Source: Ruminococcus sp.
GTDB lineage: Bacteria > Bacillota > Clostridia > Oscillospirales > Acutalibacteraceae
NCBI GenBank assembly: GCA_023665555.1
Contig: JAMPDR010000007.1
Coordinates: forward strand, 1 to 58,634
DNA length: 58,634 nt
Reading direction: 5' to 3'
This document shows, one piece after another, positions 44,333 through 53,782 of the stretch; the first letter of the stretch is position 1, and each line of letters opens with the position of its first letter. The notes beneath the pieces were generated by a model. The model was given only the letters and a program-made list of their open reading frames with translations, ran no database searches and was not told the DNA's origin. A program made the position numbers and the translations under genes.

Positions 44333-45223
44333 ATGATTTTAGAAATGAAGAACATCGAAAAAAGTTTTGGTGAAAAACAAGTGTTGAAAGATGTATCTAT
44401 AACTGCGGAAAGTGGTAAGGCTTTCGGTTTGCTTGGAAGAAACGGTGCAGGAAAAACAACATCTATAAGAATTCTTATGAATGTGTTTCCTGCAAACAGC
44501 GGAGAAGTATTTTTCAACGGAGAGCCTATCAAATATGATGAAGTGCAGTTTGGGTATCTTCCCGAAGAAAGAGGTCTTTATCCGAAAAAGAAAATTATCG
44601 ACCAACTTGTTTATTTTGCAGAACTTAAAGGCATGAAACATGCATCAGCAGTTAAAGCTGTTGACTATTGGCTTGAAAGGCTCGGAATGTCTGAATATCG
44701 AAATAAGCGTCTTGACACGCTTTCAAAAGGCAATCAGCAAAAGATTCAGCTTATTACTGCATTGGCTCATGACCCGCAGATCATCATTCTTGATGAGCCG
44801 TTTTCAGGTTTAGACCCTGTTAATGCAATGTTATTGAAAGATGTTGTTAAAGAAGAAATTGCAAAGGGTAAGATAGTTTTGTTTTCAAGCCATCAGATGA
44901 ATTACATAGAAGAATTTTGTAACAGTATTGCAATTTTAAATGATGGTAAAGTTGCTGTTTCGGGTGACTTGAATGAAATTAAGCGCAACTATCCCCGTAA
45001 CCGCCTTGTTGTTCGCTCGCCTCAATGTGATGATATTAAAAGTGCTTTTGTTGATGTGTGCCAAACGAATGAAAACGGTGAATTGATTATAACATTAACT
45101 TCCCCCGATCAAAAGCAGGTTGTCATGAAGAAGCTTACTGATAACTATGATATTGACGAAATAAGAGTTTTTGAGCCGTCGCTCAATGACATTTTCGTTG
45201 AGTATGCAGGTCAGCAGATATGA
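44333..45223 (+). CDS. ABC transporter ATP-binding protein, NatA/YhaQ type
   Basis: A 296-residue ATPase for an ABC-2 exporter. Walker A GRNGAGKTT (about 37-45), signature LSKGNQQK (about 133), Walker B IILDEPFSGLDP and the C-terminal domain of the NatA group (about 215-296) are visible. GAAAGGATGATG sets the ATG at 44333; the open frame extends upstream into the repeat. It is paired with the following permease, 11 bases apart. Substrate unknown; Na+ or a peptide/lipid are known options for the family. Confidence 0.88.
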   Translation: MILEMKNIEKSFGEKQVLKDVSITAESGKAFGLLGRNGAGKTTSIRILMNVFPANSGEVFFNGEPIKYDEVQFGYLPEERGLYPKKKIIDQLVYFAELKGMKHASAVKAVDYWLERLGMSEYRNKRLDTLSKGNQQKIQLITALAHDPQIIILDEPFSGLDPVNAMLLKDVVKEEIAKGKIVLFSSHQMNYIEEFCNSIAILNDGKVAVSGDLNEIKRNYPRNRLVVRSPQCDDIKSAFVDVCQTNENGELIITLTSPDQKQVVMKKLTDNYDIDEIRVFEPSLNDIFVEYAGQQI

Positions 45224-45234
45224 GGAGGAAAGTT

Positions 45235-46470
45235 ATGAAACAGTTTGTAAAAATCCTTAAGTTTGAATTTAAAGGCTATTTGAATAACAAAATATTTGTG
45301 GGTATAACAGCTTTCATGGTTGCAGCAATCATGATAACAATGTTTTTCCCTCGCATAATGAAATCATTTGAAAGTGACGAAAATATTAATACAGATTTAC
45401 CCGTGATGCTCGTCAGTGCCAATGATGAAAACATTCAGATGATGGAAGGCATTTTTGAAGAAGCATTTAAAGATCAATATGATGTTCGGTTCACAACCGA
45501 AACCGTGGATGGCATAAAGAATCAGATTACATCTGATAAGGCCGAATGTGCTTTTGTGCTTGATGGACTTACTTCGTATACTTACTGCGTAAAAAATCTT
45601 TCAATGTATGATACTAATACGGTTATAGCAGATGAAGTTCTGAAAAATCTGTACTATATGAGCCAGCTTATGATAAATGGAGTATCCGTTGAGGAAACAC
45701 AAAATATCCTTACAACTCAGATCGAGCATGAAACCGTGAACCTCGGTCAAGATCAGATGCAGAACTTCTTCTATACATATATAATGATTTTTGCGTTGTA
45801 TATGGTTATTCTGCTTTATGGTCAGATGGTTGCTACAAATGTTGCAACAGAAAAAAGTTCACGCGCAATGGAACTTTTGATAACAAGTGCTGATCCCGTC
45901 AGTATGATGTTCGGCAAAGTAATTGCATCATGCGCAGCAGGCTTGATTCAGTTGGTTGCGGTTTTCGGTGCGGCATTTATCGGGTTTAATATAAACAAGG
46001 CTGATTGGGCAGATAATCAGATAGTTACATCCATTTTTGATATGCCTGCAAAGCTGCTTGTATATATGCTGGTGTTCTTTGTGCTTGGCTTTTTCATATA
46101 TGCATTTTTATATGGTGCCATTGGTTCAACAGCCTCAAAAATCGAAGATATAAACACTTCAGTTATGCCTGTTACTTTCCTGTTTATTATCGCGTTCTTT
46201 GTTGTTGTTTTCTCCATGTCAAGCGGCAATATTGATAATACCGTTATGAAAGTTTGTTCATTCATACCGTTTACTTCACCTATGGCAATGTTCACAAGAA
46301 TAGCAATGAGTACAGTACCGCTTTATGAAATTGCAGTTTCAATTGTAATTTTGATTGTATCAGTAGTAGGTGTGGGCTTTGTTTCGGCAAAAATTTATCG
46401 TGTTGGTGTTCTGCTTTACGGAACAACACCGAAAATTAGTTCGATTATCAAAGCGGTCAGATTAAAATAA
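45235..46470 (+). CDS. ABC-2 family permease, NatB/YhaP type
   Basis: A 411-residue permease. One N-terminal helix (about 20-40) is followed by a large external domain (about 50-170) and five to six helices in the C-terminal half, the NatB/YhaP layout. The ATNVATEKSSRAMELLITSADP stretch (split around residues 200-221) is characteristic of the family's coupling helix. GAGGAGGAAAG precedes the ATG at 45235. Confidence 0.87.
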   Translation: MKQFVKILKFEFKGYLNNKIFVGITAFMVAAIMITMFFPRIMKSFESDENINTDLPVMLVSANDENIQMMEGIFEEAFKDQYDVRFTTETVDGIKNQITSDKAECAFVLDGLTSYTYCVKNLSMYDTNTVIADEVLKNLYYMSQLMINGVSVEETQNILTTQIEHETVNLGQDQMQNFFYTYIMIFALYMVILLYGQMVATNVATEKSSRAMELLITSADPVSMMFGKVIASCAAGLIQLVAVFGAAFIGFNINKADWADNQIVTSIFDMPAKLLVYMLVFFVLGFFIYAFLYGAIGSTASKIEDINTSVMPVTFLFIIAFFVVVFSMSSGNIDNTVMKVCSFIPFTSPMAMFTRIAMSTVPLYEIAVSIVILIVSVVGVGFVSAKIYRVGVLLYGTTPKISSIIKAVRLK

Positions 46471-46484
46471 TCAGATTTAATAGC

Positions 46485-46538
46485 GGCGGCAAACCCAATT
46501 TGTGAATTTTTTGTCACAAAAAATAGGGTTTTGTCGCC
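46485..46538 (+). terminator. Long hairpin after the ABC exporter genes
   Basis: GGCGGCAAACCC (46485-46496) pairs with GGGTTTTGTCGCC (46526-46538) with one bulge; the interior TTTGTGAATTTTTTG/CACAAAAAAT also pairs. It lacks a T-run directly after the stem, so it may act as a 3' stabilising or weak termination hairpin. Confidence 0.5.
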
Positions 46539-46581
46539 GATTTCATGCTTCTTATTATGCGGTATTGCTTAAAAAAAGCCT

Positions 46582-46596
46582 CTTTGTGACACAAAG
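46582..46596. promoter_or_regulatory. Perfect palindrome upstream of the purine promoter, candidate operator
   Basis: CTTTGTGACACAAAG is a perfect palindrome around a single A, 16 bases upstream of the -35 box of the purine operon. No known PurR box or guanine riboswitch was found here, so it is a candidate site for the regulator of this operon. Confidence 0.35.
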
Positions 46597-46612
46597 TTAT
46601 GCATTATTATCC

Positions 46613-46642
46613 TTGACTTGAAACAGAAAGTTAATGTATAAT
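46613..46642 (+). promoter_or_regulatory. SigA-type promoter of the purine operon
   Basis: TTGACT (46613-46618), 18 bases, TATAAT (46637-46642) with an extended TG just upstream. The leader to purE is only about 35 bases, too short for a purine riboswitch. Confidence 0.8.
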
Positions 46643-46685
46643 GGCATTACGAATTTAATCCTTTTTTGTCAGGAGGTATTTCAAG

Positions 46686-47180
46686 ATGAAAAAAGTAGCC
46701 GTTATTATGGGCAGTGACAGCGATCTCCCGATTGTTGAAAAAGCAATCAACACTCTTTGTGAATACGGTGTACCGAATGAGGTGCATGTTTTTTCGGCAC
46801 ACAGAACACCGGAGGAAGCAAAGCAGTTCACCGAAAATGCCAAAGCTAACGGGTTCGGTGTAATTATTGCGGCGGCAGGCATGGCTGCGCACCTTGCGGG
46901 AGCAATTGCGGCTAATACCACACTTCCCGTAATAGGTATACCTGTAAAATCAAATAAATTAGACGGTGTTGACGCTCTCTTATCAACAGTAATGATGCCA
47001 TCGGGTATTCCGGTTGCAACAGTTGCAATTGACGGAGCAGTTAATGCCGCTTTATTGTCTGTTCAAATTCTTGCACTTAGTGATGATGAACTTGCAGAGA
47101 AACTTGTTTCAGCAAGAAAAGCAGGCAAAGAAAAAGTACTTGAAAAAAATGCTGCTATTGAAGCAAAATTTAATAAATAA
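46686..47180 (+). CDS. purE: N5-carboxyaminoimidazole ribonucleotide mutase / AIR carboxylase PurE
   Basis: A 164-residue PurE forming [26 protein letters not shown] and [10 protein letters not shown] are the conserved substrate loops. CAGGAGGTATTTCAAG precedes the ATG. It is first in the operon. No purK is in the window, so it is either a class II enzyme using CO2 directly or purK lies elsewhere. Confidence 0.96.
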   Translation: MKKVAVIMGSDSDLPIVEKAINTLCEYGVPNEVHVFSAHRTPEEAKQFTENAKANGFGVIIAAAGMAAHLAGAIAANTTLPVIGIPVKSNKLDGVDALLSTVMMPSGIPVATVAIDGAVNAALLSVQILALSDDELAEKLVSARKAGKEKVLEKNAAIEAKFNK

Positions 47181-47199
47181 ATTACGGAGGATAAAAGAA

Positions 47200-47910
47200 A
47201 TGGAAAAATTGAATCAGATTTATGAGGGCAAAGCAAAGAAGGTTTTCGCAACGGAAGATGAAAACTTGGTAATCGTTTCATATAAGGACGATGCAACAGC
47301 ATTCAACGGACTTAAAAAGGGTCAGATTGCAGGCAAGGGCGAGATCAATAACCGTATGAGCAACATGCTTATGCAGATGCTTGAAAAGAACGGTGTTCCG
47401 ACTCACTTTGTTGAGGAAATCAACAGCAGAGAAACAATTGTTAAAAAAGTTTCAATTGTTCCCCTTGAAGTTATCATCCGTAACGTATCAGCAGGTTCAT
47501 TTGCAAAGCATTACGGTGTTGAAGAGGGTATTGCTTTTGAAGAGCCGACAATCGAATTCTCATATAAGAATGATGACCTCGGCGATCCGCTTATCAATGC
47601 ATACCATGCATTTGCTTTGAAACTTGCAACAAAAGAAGAAATTGAAACCATCAAGTCAATGGCATTCAAAGTAAACGAAGTTATGAAAGATTACTTTAAG
47701 AAAATAGGTGTTGATCTTATCGATTTCAAACTTGAATTCGGCAGACTTGCAGACGGCACTATTGTTCTTGCTGATGAAATTTCACCTGATACCTGCCGTT
47801 TTTGGGACAGTGAAACTCATGAAAAACTTGATAAAGACCGTTTCCGCAGAGATCTCGGAAATGTTGAAGATGCTTATAAAGAAATGATGAAAAGAGTTCT
47901 CGGCGAATAA
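47200..47910 (+). CDS. purC: SAICAR synthetase
   Basis: A 236-residue enzyme joining aspartate to CAIR. It starts [13 protein letters not shown], has [15 protein letters not shown] (about 87-101) and [14 protein letters not shown] (about 190-203), all conserved. CGGAGG precedes the ATG at 47200; the same frame is open further upstream within purE. Gap to purE is 19 bases. Confidence 0.97.
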   Translation: MEKLNQIYEGKAKKVFATEDENLVIVSYKDDATAFNGLKKGQIAGKGEINNRMSNMLMQMLEKNGVPTHFVEEINSRETIVKKVSIVPLEVIIRNVSAGSFAKHYGVEEGIAFEEPTIEFSYKNDDLGDPLINAYHAFALKLATKEEIETIKSMAFKVNEVMKDYFKKIGVDLIDFKLEFGRLADGTIVLADEISPDTCRFWDSETHEKLDKDRFRRDLGNVEDAYKEMMKRVLGE

Positions 47911-47925
47911 ACAGGAGGATACAGC

Positions 47926-49350
47926 ATGGGCGGATTTTTCGCAGCAGTTAGCAAACACGATGCAATTGAAGATGTTTACTTCGGAACGGACTATCATTCA
48001 CACCTCGGAACACGCAGAGCAGGAATGGCAGCTTTTGATGAAGAAATCGGACTTCAAAGAGAGATTCACAATATTCAGAATTCTCCGTTCAGAACAAAGT
48101 TTGCAAATACATTTGATGAAATGAAAGGTAAGTCGGCAATCGGAATCATCAGTGACTACGATCCTCAGCCGCTTCTCATTCGTTCAAAACTCGGAACATA
48201 TGCAATTTGCATGATTGGTATAATCAATAATTTTGATGCACTCATCAAGCAATATCTTTCTTTCAGTGGCGGTCACTTCGGTGCAATGACAGGCGGCGCA
48301 GTTAATTCAACTGAACTTGTTGCGGCGCTTATTAATCAAAAAAGTGATTTTGTCGAAGGCATAAAATTTGCGCAGAAAGAGATTGACGGAACAGCCTCAA
48401 TTCTTATTTTGCGCGACGACGGAAAAATTATTGCCGCAAGAGATCGCTTGGGCAGACTCCCGATTCTTATAGGTAAAAATGACGATGGATATTGCGTATC
48501 TTTCGAATCGTTTGCTTATAAGAAATTGGGTTACGATGATGCTAAAGAACTTGGCCCCGGTGAAATTGTTGAACTTACGGCTGACGGTATTACACAACTT
48601 GCCGAACCGGGTAAGAAAATGAAGATTTGTTCTTTCCTTTGGAGTTATTACGGATATTCGACCTCAAACTATGAGGGTGTTAACGTTGAAATGATGCGTT
48701 ATAAAAACGGTCAGATTATGGCTCAGGCAGACAGAGAAAGCGGAAATGCCGAGGGCATTGATTATGTCGGCGGAGTTCCCGATTCCGGAACTCCTCACGC
48801 AATCGGATATGCAAATGAAAGCCATGTTCCTTTTGCGCGTGCGTTCATCAAATATACACCCACATGGTCAAGAAGTTTTATGCCTACTCGTCAGAACGAG
48901 CGCAACAAAGTTGCTAAGATGAAACAGATTCCTGTTCATGAACTTATAAAAGATAAGAATCTGCTGTTTGTTGACGATTCAATCGTAAGAGGTACTCAAC
49001 TAAAGGAAACGGTTGATTTCCTTTATGAGAACGGTGCTAAAGCGGTGCATATGCGTTCTGCATGTCCGCCGATCATGTATAGTTGTAAATATCTCAACTT
49101 CTCAAGAGCCAACAGTGAAATGGAACTTCTTGCAAGACGTATCATTGTTGAACTTGAGGGCGAGGAAGGTCTTAAATATATTGATGAATACAGTGATTCT
49201 TCAACAGAAAGAGGTAAGAGTCTGAGGAAGGCAATTTGTGATAAAATGGGATTTGCATCATTGGAATTCCAGTCACTCAAAGGAATCACCGAAGCTATCG
49301 GTATTGGTGAAGAAAATCTTTGCACTTATTGCTGGAACGGTAAAGAATAA
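47926..49350 (+). CDS. PurF paralogue lacking the glutaminase cysteine
   Basis: A 474-residue homologue of amidophosphoribosyltransferase. It begins MGGFFAAVSKHD, with Gly where the intact enzyme has its N-terminal nucleophile Cys, so glutamine hydrolysis by this domain is not expected. The PRTase part is intact: VDDSIVRGTQ at about 350 is the PRPP motif, and GVPDSGTPHAIG is conserved. It ends ENLCTYCWNGKE, as in PurF proteins. An intact purF follows 31 bases later. It may be an ammonia-dependent form, a regulator of PurF, or act on another substrate. AGGAGGATACAGC precedes the ATG. Confidence 0.85.
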   Translation: MGGFFAAVSKHDAIEDVYFGTDYHSHLGTRRAGMAAFDEEIGLQREIHNIQNSPFRTKFANTFDEMKGKSAIGIISDYDPQPLLIRSKLGTYAICMIGIINNFDALIKQYLSFSGGHFGAMTGGAVNSTELVAALINQKSDFVEGIKFAQKEIDGTASILILRDDGKIIAARDRLGRLPILIGKNDDGYCVSFESFAYKKLGYDDAKELGPGEIVELTADGITQLAEPGKKMKICSFLWSYYGYSTSNYEGVNVEMMRYKNGQIMAQADRESGNAEGIDYVGGVPDSGTPHAIGYANESHVPFARAFIKYTPTWSRSFMPTRQNERNKVAKMKQIPVHELIKDKNLLFVDDSIVRGTQLKETVDFLYENGAKAVHMRSACPPIMYSCKYLNFSRANSEMELLARRIIVELEGEEGLKYIDEYSDSSTERGKSLRKAICDKMGFASLEFQSLKGITEAIGIGEENLCTYCWNGKE

Positions 49351-49381
49351 ACTGCATTTTATAGTACATGGGGGAATTTGA

Positions 49382-50812
49382 ATGAGCAGTTTAAGGGAAG
49401 AATGCGGCGTTTTCGGTGTGTATTGCAGTGATACTTATGACGTTGCAAGAATGACGTATTACGGACTTTTTGCTCTTCAGCATAGAGGACAGGAAGCCTG
49501 CGGAATTGTTGTTAATGATGATGGTATTTTTAATCATTATCGTGATATCGGTCTTGTGAATGACGTTTTTACAGCGCAAAAACTTAATGAACTCGGAACA
49601 GGAAACATGGCTGTCGGTCATGTGAGATACAGCACGACAGGCGGTGCACAGCGCAGCAATGCTCAGCCGATTGTTGTCAATCACATCAAAGGACGCATGG
49701 CTCTTGCGCATAACGGAAATCTAACCAATTCATATGAACTCAGACGTGAACTCGAACTGAAAGGCTCAATTTTTCACACAACAACCGATACAGAAGTAAT
49801 CTCATACATTATAACAGAAGAACGGCTGAAAGCGCCATCAATTGAGGAAGCGGTCAACCGTGCAATGAACAGAATCAAAGGTGCATATTCACTCGTTATT
49901 ATGTCACCTGCCAAGCTTATCGCTGCAAGAGATGAAAATGGGTTCAGACCTTTATGCTATGGTCAGACCGACGACGGACGATATGTTGTTGCATCTGAAA
50001 GCTGTGCGCTTGATGCCGTAGGAGCACATTTTATAAGAGATATTGATGCGGGCGAAATCGTTGTTTTTGATAAGAACGGCGTCAGAAGTATCAAAGATCA
50101 CTGCGGCAAACAGCCTAACAAGCTTTGTGTTTTTGAATATGTATATTTTGCTCGTCCGGATTCAGTAATCGACGGAGCAAGTGTTCATGAAACACGCTTG
50201 AGAGCAGGCGCATATCTTGCTTTGGAACATCCGGTTCAGGCAGATGTGGTTATCGGCGTTCCGGATTCAGGTATTGATGCCGCTGTGGGATATTCCAAGC
50301 AGTCAGGCATACCGTACGGAATCGGTTTTATAAAAAACAAATATATAGGAAGAACCTTTATTGCTCCGGGCCAATCGAGCCGTGAGGATAAGGTCAGAAT
50401 AAAACTTAACCCCATAAGCAGTGTTGTTAAGGGCAAACGCATTGTTCTCATTGATGATTCAATTGTCAGAGGAACAACCAGTGCAAGAATTGTTTCACTG
50501 CTCAGAGATGCAGGCGCAAAGGAAATTCACATGAGAGTTTCCGCACCGCCGTTTCTCAATCCGTGTTATTACGGAACGGACATTGACTCAAAGGAAAATC
50601 TGATTGCCTGCCATCACACGGTTGATGAGATTGCTAAAATCATCGGCGCTGACAGTCTTGGATTTTTGAGTGTTGACAATGTTAAAAAGATAGCTTGCGG
50701 AGCAAGCTCAAAAGGATATTGTACTGCATGCTTTGACGGCGAATATCCAACTGAGATTCCCGACAGTACGCAGAAAAATCGATTTGAAGAAAAAATTTCA
50801 GCTAAAAAATGA
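49382..50812 (+). CDS. purF: Amidophosphoribosyltransferase
   Basis: A 476-residue enzyme for the first committed purine step, PRPP plus glutamine to phosphoribosylamine. MSSLREE is a short propeptide ahead of the nucleophile Cys8 (CGVFGVY), the Bacillus-type arrangement. LQHRGQEACG, the PRPP loop LIDDSIVRGTT (about 360) and the C-terminal CGASSKGYCTACFDGEYP, with the Cys that can serve as iron-sulfur ligands in Bacillus PurF, are visible. The ATG is preceded by GGGGGAATTTGA. Confidence 0.97.
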   Translation: MSSLREECGVFGVYCSDTYDVARMTYYGLFALQHRGQEACGIVVNDDGIFNHYRDIGLVNDVFTAQKLNELGTGNMAVGHVRYSTTGGAQRSNAQPIVVNHIKGRMALAHNGNLTNSYELRRELELKGSIFHTTTDTEVISYIITEERLKAPSIEEAVNRAMNRIKGAYSLVIMSPAKLIAARDENGFRPLCYGQTDDGRYVVASESCALDAVGAHFIRDIDAGEIVVFDKNGVRSIKDHCGKQPNKLCVFEYVYFARPDSVIDGASVHETRLRAGAYLALEHPVQADVVIGVPDSGIDAAVGYSKQSGIPYGIGFIKNKYIGRTFIAPGQSSREDKVRIKLNPISSVVKGKRIVLIDDSIVRGTTSARIVSLLRDAGAKEIHMRVSAPPFLNPCYYGTDIDSKENLIACHHTVDEIAKIIGADSLGFLSVDNVKKIACGASSKGYCTACFDGEYPTEIPDSTQKNRFEEKISAKK

Positions 50813-50827
50813 TACGGAGGAAACAAA

Positions 50828-51868
50828 ATGACTCAATCAAAATCAGACAGCTACGCAGCAGCAGGTGTTGATATCACAGCAGGCTATAAGGCTGTTGAAC
50901 TTATGAAAGCACATATCGCAAGAACAATGACAGGCGGTGAGGCATCCGATATCGGAGGTTTTGGCGGTTTGTTTGAACTTGATATGACAGGCATTACAAA
51001 GCCTGTTCTTGTCAGCGGAACTGATGGTGTAGGAACAAAGCTTAAGCTTGCTTTCCTCATGGACAAGCATGATACAGTAGGCATTGACTGCGTTGCAATG
51101 TGCGTAAACGATATCATCTGCTGCGGAGCAAAACCACTTTTCTTCCTTGACTATATCGCATGCGGGAAGAATGTTCCCGAAAAAATTGCACAGATTGTTT
51201 CGGGTGTTGCAGAGGGATGCGTTCAGTCCGGTGCATCACTTATCGGCGGTGAAACCGCTGAGATGCCAGGTTTTTATCCCGTTGATGAATATGACCTTGC
51301 AGGTTTTTCTGTCGGTGTATGCGATAAGTCTAAGATTCTTAACAACAAAACAATGAAAGCAGGCGATGTTATAATCGCTTTGCCATCAAGCGGTGTTCAC
51401 TCAAACGGATTCTCACTTGTAAGAAAAGTTTTTGATGTTGAAAATGCTGACATCAAGACTCCGGTTGATGAACTTGGCGGAAAATCGGTTGGTGAGGCTC
51501 TTCTTACACCGACTAAGATTTATGTTAAACCAATGCTCGCTCTTTTTGATGAAGTAACAGTTAAGGCTGTTTCTCACATTACAGGCGGCGGATTCTATGA
51601 GAATATTCCGAGAAGTATCCCTGATGGTTTCGGTGCAAAAATTGAGAAGAGTGCTGTTAAGGTTCTCCCGATTTTCAATCTTATTGCAAAGACAGGAAAT
51701 ATTCCTGAACGCGATATGTTCAATACATTCAACATGGGTGTCGGTATGAGTGTTGTTGTTGCTAAAGAAGATGCAGATAAAGCGCTGGAAGTTCTTAAGG
51801 CGAATGGCGAAGATGCTTATGTTATCGGTGAAATCATTGAATCAGATGAAAAAATCGTGATTTGCTGA
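50828..51868 (+). CDS. purM: Phosphoribosylformylglycinamidine cyclo-ligase (AIR synthetase)
   Basis: A 346-residue enzyme that closes the imidazole ring, FGAM to [24 protein letters not shown] is the typical start (about 5-25), [34 protein letters not shown] and [10 protein letters not shown] follow in order. CGGAGGAAACAAA precedes the ATG; the gap from purF is 15 bases. Confidence 0.97.
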   Translation: MTQSKSDSYAAAGVDITAGYKAVELMKAHIARTMTGGEASDIGGFGGLFELDMTGITKPVLVSGTDGVGTKLKLAFLMDKHDTVGIDCVAMCVNDIICCGAKPLFFLDYIACGKNVPEKIAQIVSGVAEGCVQSGASLIGGETAEMPGFYPVDEYDLAGFSVGVCDKSKILNNKTMKAGDVIIALPSSGVHSNGFSLVRKVFDVENADIKTPVDELGGKSVGEALLTPTKIYVKPMLALFDEVTVKAVSHITGGGFYENIPRSIPDGFGAKIEKSAVKVLPIFNLIAKTGNIPERDMFNTFNMGVGMSVVVAKEDADKALEVLKANGEDAYVIGEIIESDEKIVIC

Positions 51869-51878
51869 GGTTGCCGAA

Positions 51879-52493
51879 ATGAATAGGGATAAAACAAAAA
51901 TTGCTGTCCTTGTATCAGGCGGCGGAACAAATTTACAGGCTATTCTTAATGCGTGTGACAGCGGTATAATTTCACACGGTGAGGTTAAGGTTGTCATTTC
52001 AAGCCGCTCAGATGCTTATGCACTCACTCGTGCAAAAAATCATAACGTGCCAGGATTTGTTGTATCGAGAAAAGAAAGCGGAACCCAGGAAAACTTTGAA
52101 AACGGCATAATAAAGATTCTTGAAGATAACAATATTGAACTGATTGTTCTTGCAGGATTTATGTCAATACTCAGCGAAAGTTTTACCAAAAAGTACGCTG
52201 AACGTATCCTGAATGTTCATCCGTCACTTATTCCGTCTTTCTGCGGAAAAGGTTTTTACGGACTTCGCGTGCATGAAGCGGCACTTGAATATGGTGTAAC
52301 AGTTACAGGTGCAACTGTTCACTTTGTTAATGAAATACCCGATGGAGGAAGAATAATTCTGCAAAGGGCAGTTTATATTGAGCCTGACGATACACCGGAA
52401 ACACTTCAGAAGAGAGTTATGGAACAAGCGGAGTGGGATATTCTTCCCAAAGCAACAGAAATTGTTTCAAAGGAAATTTACGATAATAAATAA
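51879..52493 (+). CDS. purN: Phosphoribosylglycinamide formyltransferase
   Basis: A 204-residue folate-dependent GAR transformylase. VLVSGGGTNLQAIL (about 11-24), the NVHPSLIPSF motif with catalytic Asn and His (about 110) and VHFVNEIPDGG with the catalytic Asp (about 143-153) are intact. It is coupled to purM with a 10-base gap and to purD. Confidence 0.96.
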   Translation: MNRDKTKIAVLVSGGGTNLQAILNACDSGIISHGEVKVVISSRSDAYALTRAKNHNVPGFVVSRKESGTQENFENGIIKILEDNNIELIVLAGFMSILSESFTKKYAERILNVHPSLIPSFCGKGFYGLRVHEAALEYGVTVTGATVHFVNEIPDGGRIILQRAVYIEPDDTPETLQKRVMEQAEWDILPKATEIVSKEIYDNK

Positions 52494-52508
52494 AAGCGGT
52501 GATTACAA

Positions 52509-53780
52509 ATGAAAATTATGGTAGTAGGCGGCGGCGGCCGCGAACACGCAATCATCAAAAAGTTAAAAGAAAATAAAGAAATTGAGGAGATTTTTGCTCT
52601 CCCAGGAAACGGTGGTATGGCCGGCGACGCAACACTGGTTGATATAGGTGCAAAAGATATTGACGGAATTGTTAACTTTGCCAAGGAAAACCAAATAGAC
52701 TATGCAGTTGTTGCTCCAGATGATCCCCTGGTACTCGGTGCTGTTGATGCACTCAACGCAATCGGCATTGATTGTTTCGGTCCTAAGGCTAATGCGGCAA
52801 TCATTGAAGGAAGCAAAGTTTTCTCAAAAAATCTCATGAAAAAGTATGGTATACCGACCGCTGAATATGAAGTTTTCGATGATATGGATGCGGCGCTTGC
52901 TTATCTTGAAACTGCTCCGATTCCGACTGTTGTCAAGGCTGACGGTCTTGCACTCGGCAAAGGTGTTATTATTGCCGCCACCAGAGAAGAGGCAAAGGAC
53001 GCAGTTCGCTCAATGATGGAAAACAAGATTTTCGGCGAAAGCGGCAGTAAGATCGTTATAGAGGAATTTCTGGAAGGTCCGGAAGTGTCAGTGCTTTCTT
53101 TCACTGACGGCAACGTTGTTGTTCCGATGATTTCATCAATGGATCACAAGCGTGCTCTTGATGGAGATCAGGGTCTTAACACCGGCGGTATGGGAACGGT
53201 TGCTCCGAATCCGTATTACACTGAAGATATTGCCAAACAGTGCATGGATACTATATTTATACCCACGATTGATGCAATGAAAAAAGAAGGCAGAGAATTT
53301 AGGGGATGTTTGTATTTCGGTCTGATGATTACCAAAAACGGACCTAAAGTTATTGAGTATAACTGCCGTTTCGGTGATCCTGAAACGCAGGTTGTTCTTC
53401 CGCTTCTTGAAAGCGATTTGTTCACCGTTATGAAAGCAACAACAGACGGCAAACTTGCAGAAACCGAAGTTAAATTCAGTAATAAATCCGCTTGCTGTGT
53501 TATTGTTGCATCTAAGGGCTATCCGGTAAAATATGAAAGCGGTTTTGAAATAAAGCTGCCCGAAACCGATGAAAATTCAGATATTTTTGTTGCAGGTGCG
53601 AAACTCAAAGATGGCAAAACAGTCAGCGCAGGCGGACGCGTTCTCGGTGTTACTGCAATCGCAGAGGATTTACCGACTGCAATTAAAGATGCCTATGCAT
53701 TAACCGAAAAAGTAGAATTCGAAAACGGCTTTTATCGTCATGATATCGGCAAGCGTGCTCTTGCAGCATTGGAGGGTTAA
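52509..53780 (+). CDS. purD: Phosphoribosylamine--glycine ligase (GAR synthetase)
   Basis: A 423-residue ATP-grasp enzyme. VVGGGGREHAI at the N-terminus, VVKADGLALGKGV (about 142-154), LNTGGMGTVAPNPYY and EYNCRFGDPETQ in the ATP-grasp core are all intact. The start follows AAGCGGTGATTACAA. It is two bases before purL. Confidence 0.97.
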   Translation: MKIMVVGGGGREHAIIKKLKENKEIEEIFALPGNGGMAGDATLVDIGAKDIDGIVNFAKENQIDYAVVAPDDPLVLGAVDALNAIGIDCFGPKANAAIIEGSKVFSKNLMKKYGIPTAEYEVFDDMDAALAYLETAPIPTVVKADGLALGKGVIIAATREEAKDAVRSMMENKIFGESGSKIVIEEFLEGPEVSVLSFTDGNVVVPMISSMDHKRALDGDQGLNTGGMGTVAPNPYYTEDIAKQCMDTIFIPTIDAMKKEGREFRGCLYFGLMITKNGPKVIEYNCRFGDPETQVVLPLLESDLFTVMKATTDGKLAETEVKFSNKSACCVIVASKGYPVKYESGFEIKLPETDENSDIFVAGAKLKDGKTVSAGGRVLGVTAIAEDLPTAIKDAYALTEKVEFENGFYRHDIGKRALAALEG

Positions 53781-53782
53781 CG

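Noticed and set aside
46643-46685. Purine riboswitch upstream of purE
   Set aside because: Only about 35 bases separate the promoter from the ribosome binding site region, and the three-way-junction loop sequences of the purine aptamer are not present.
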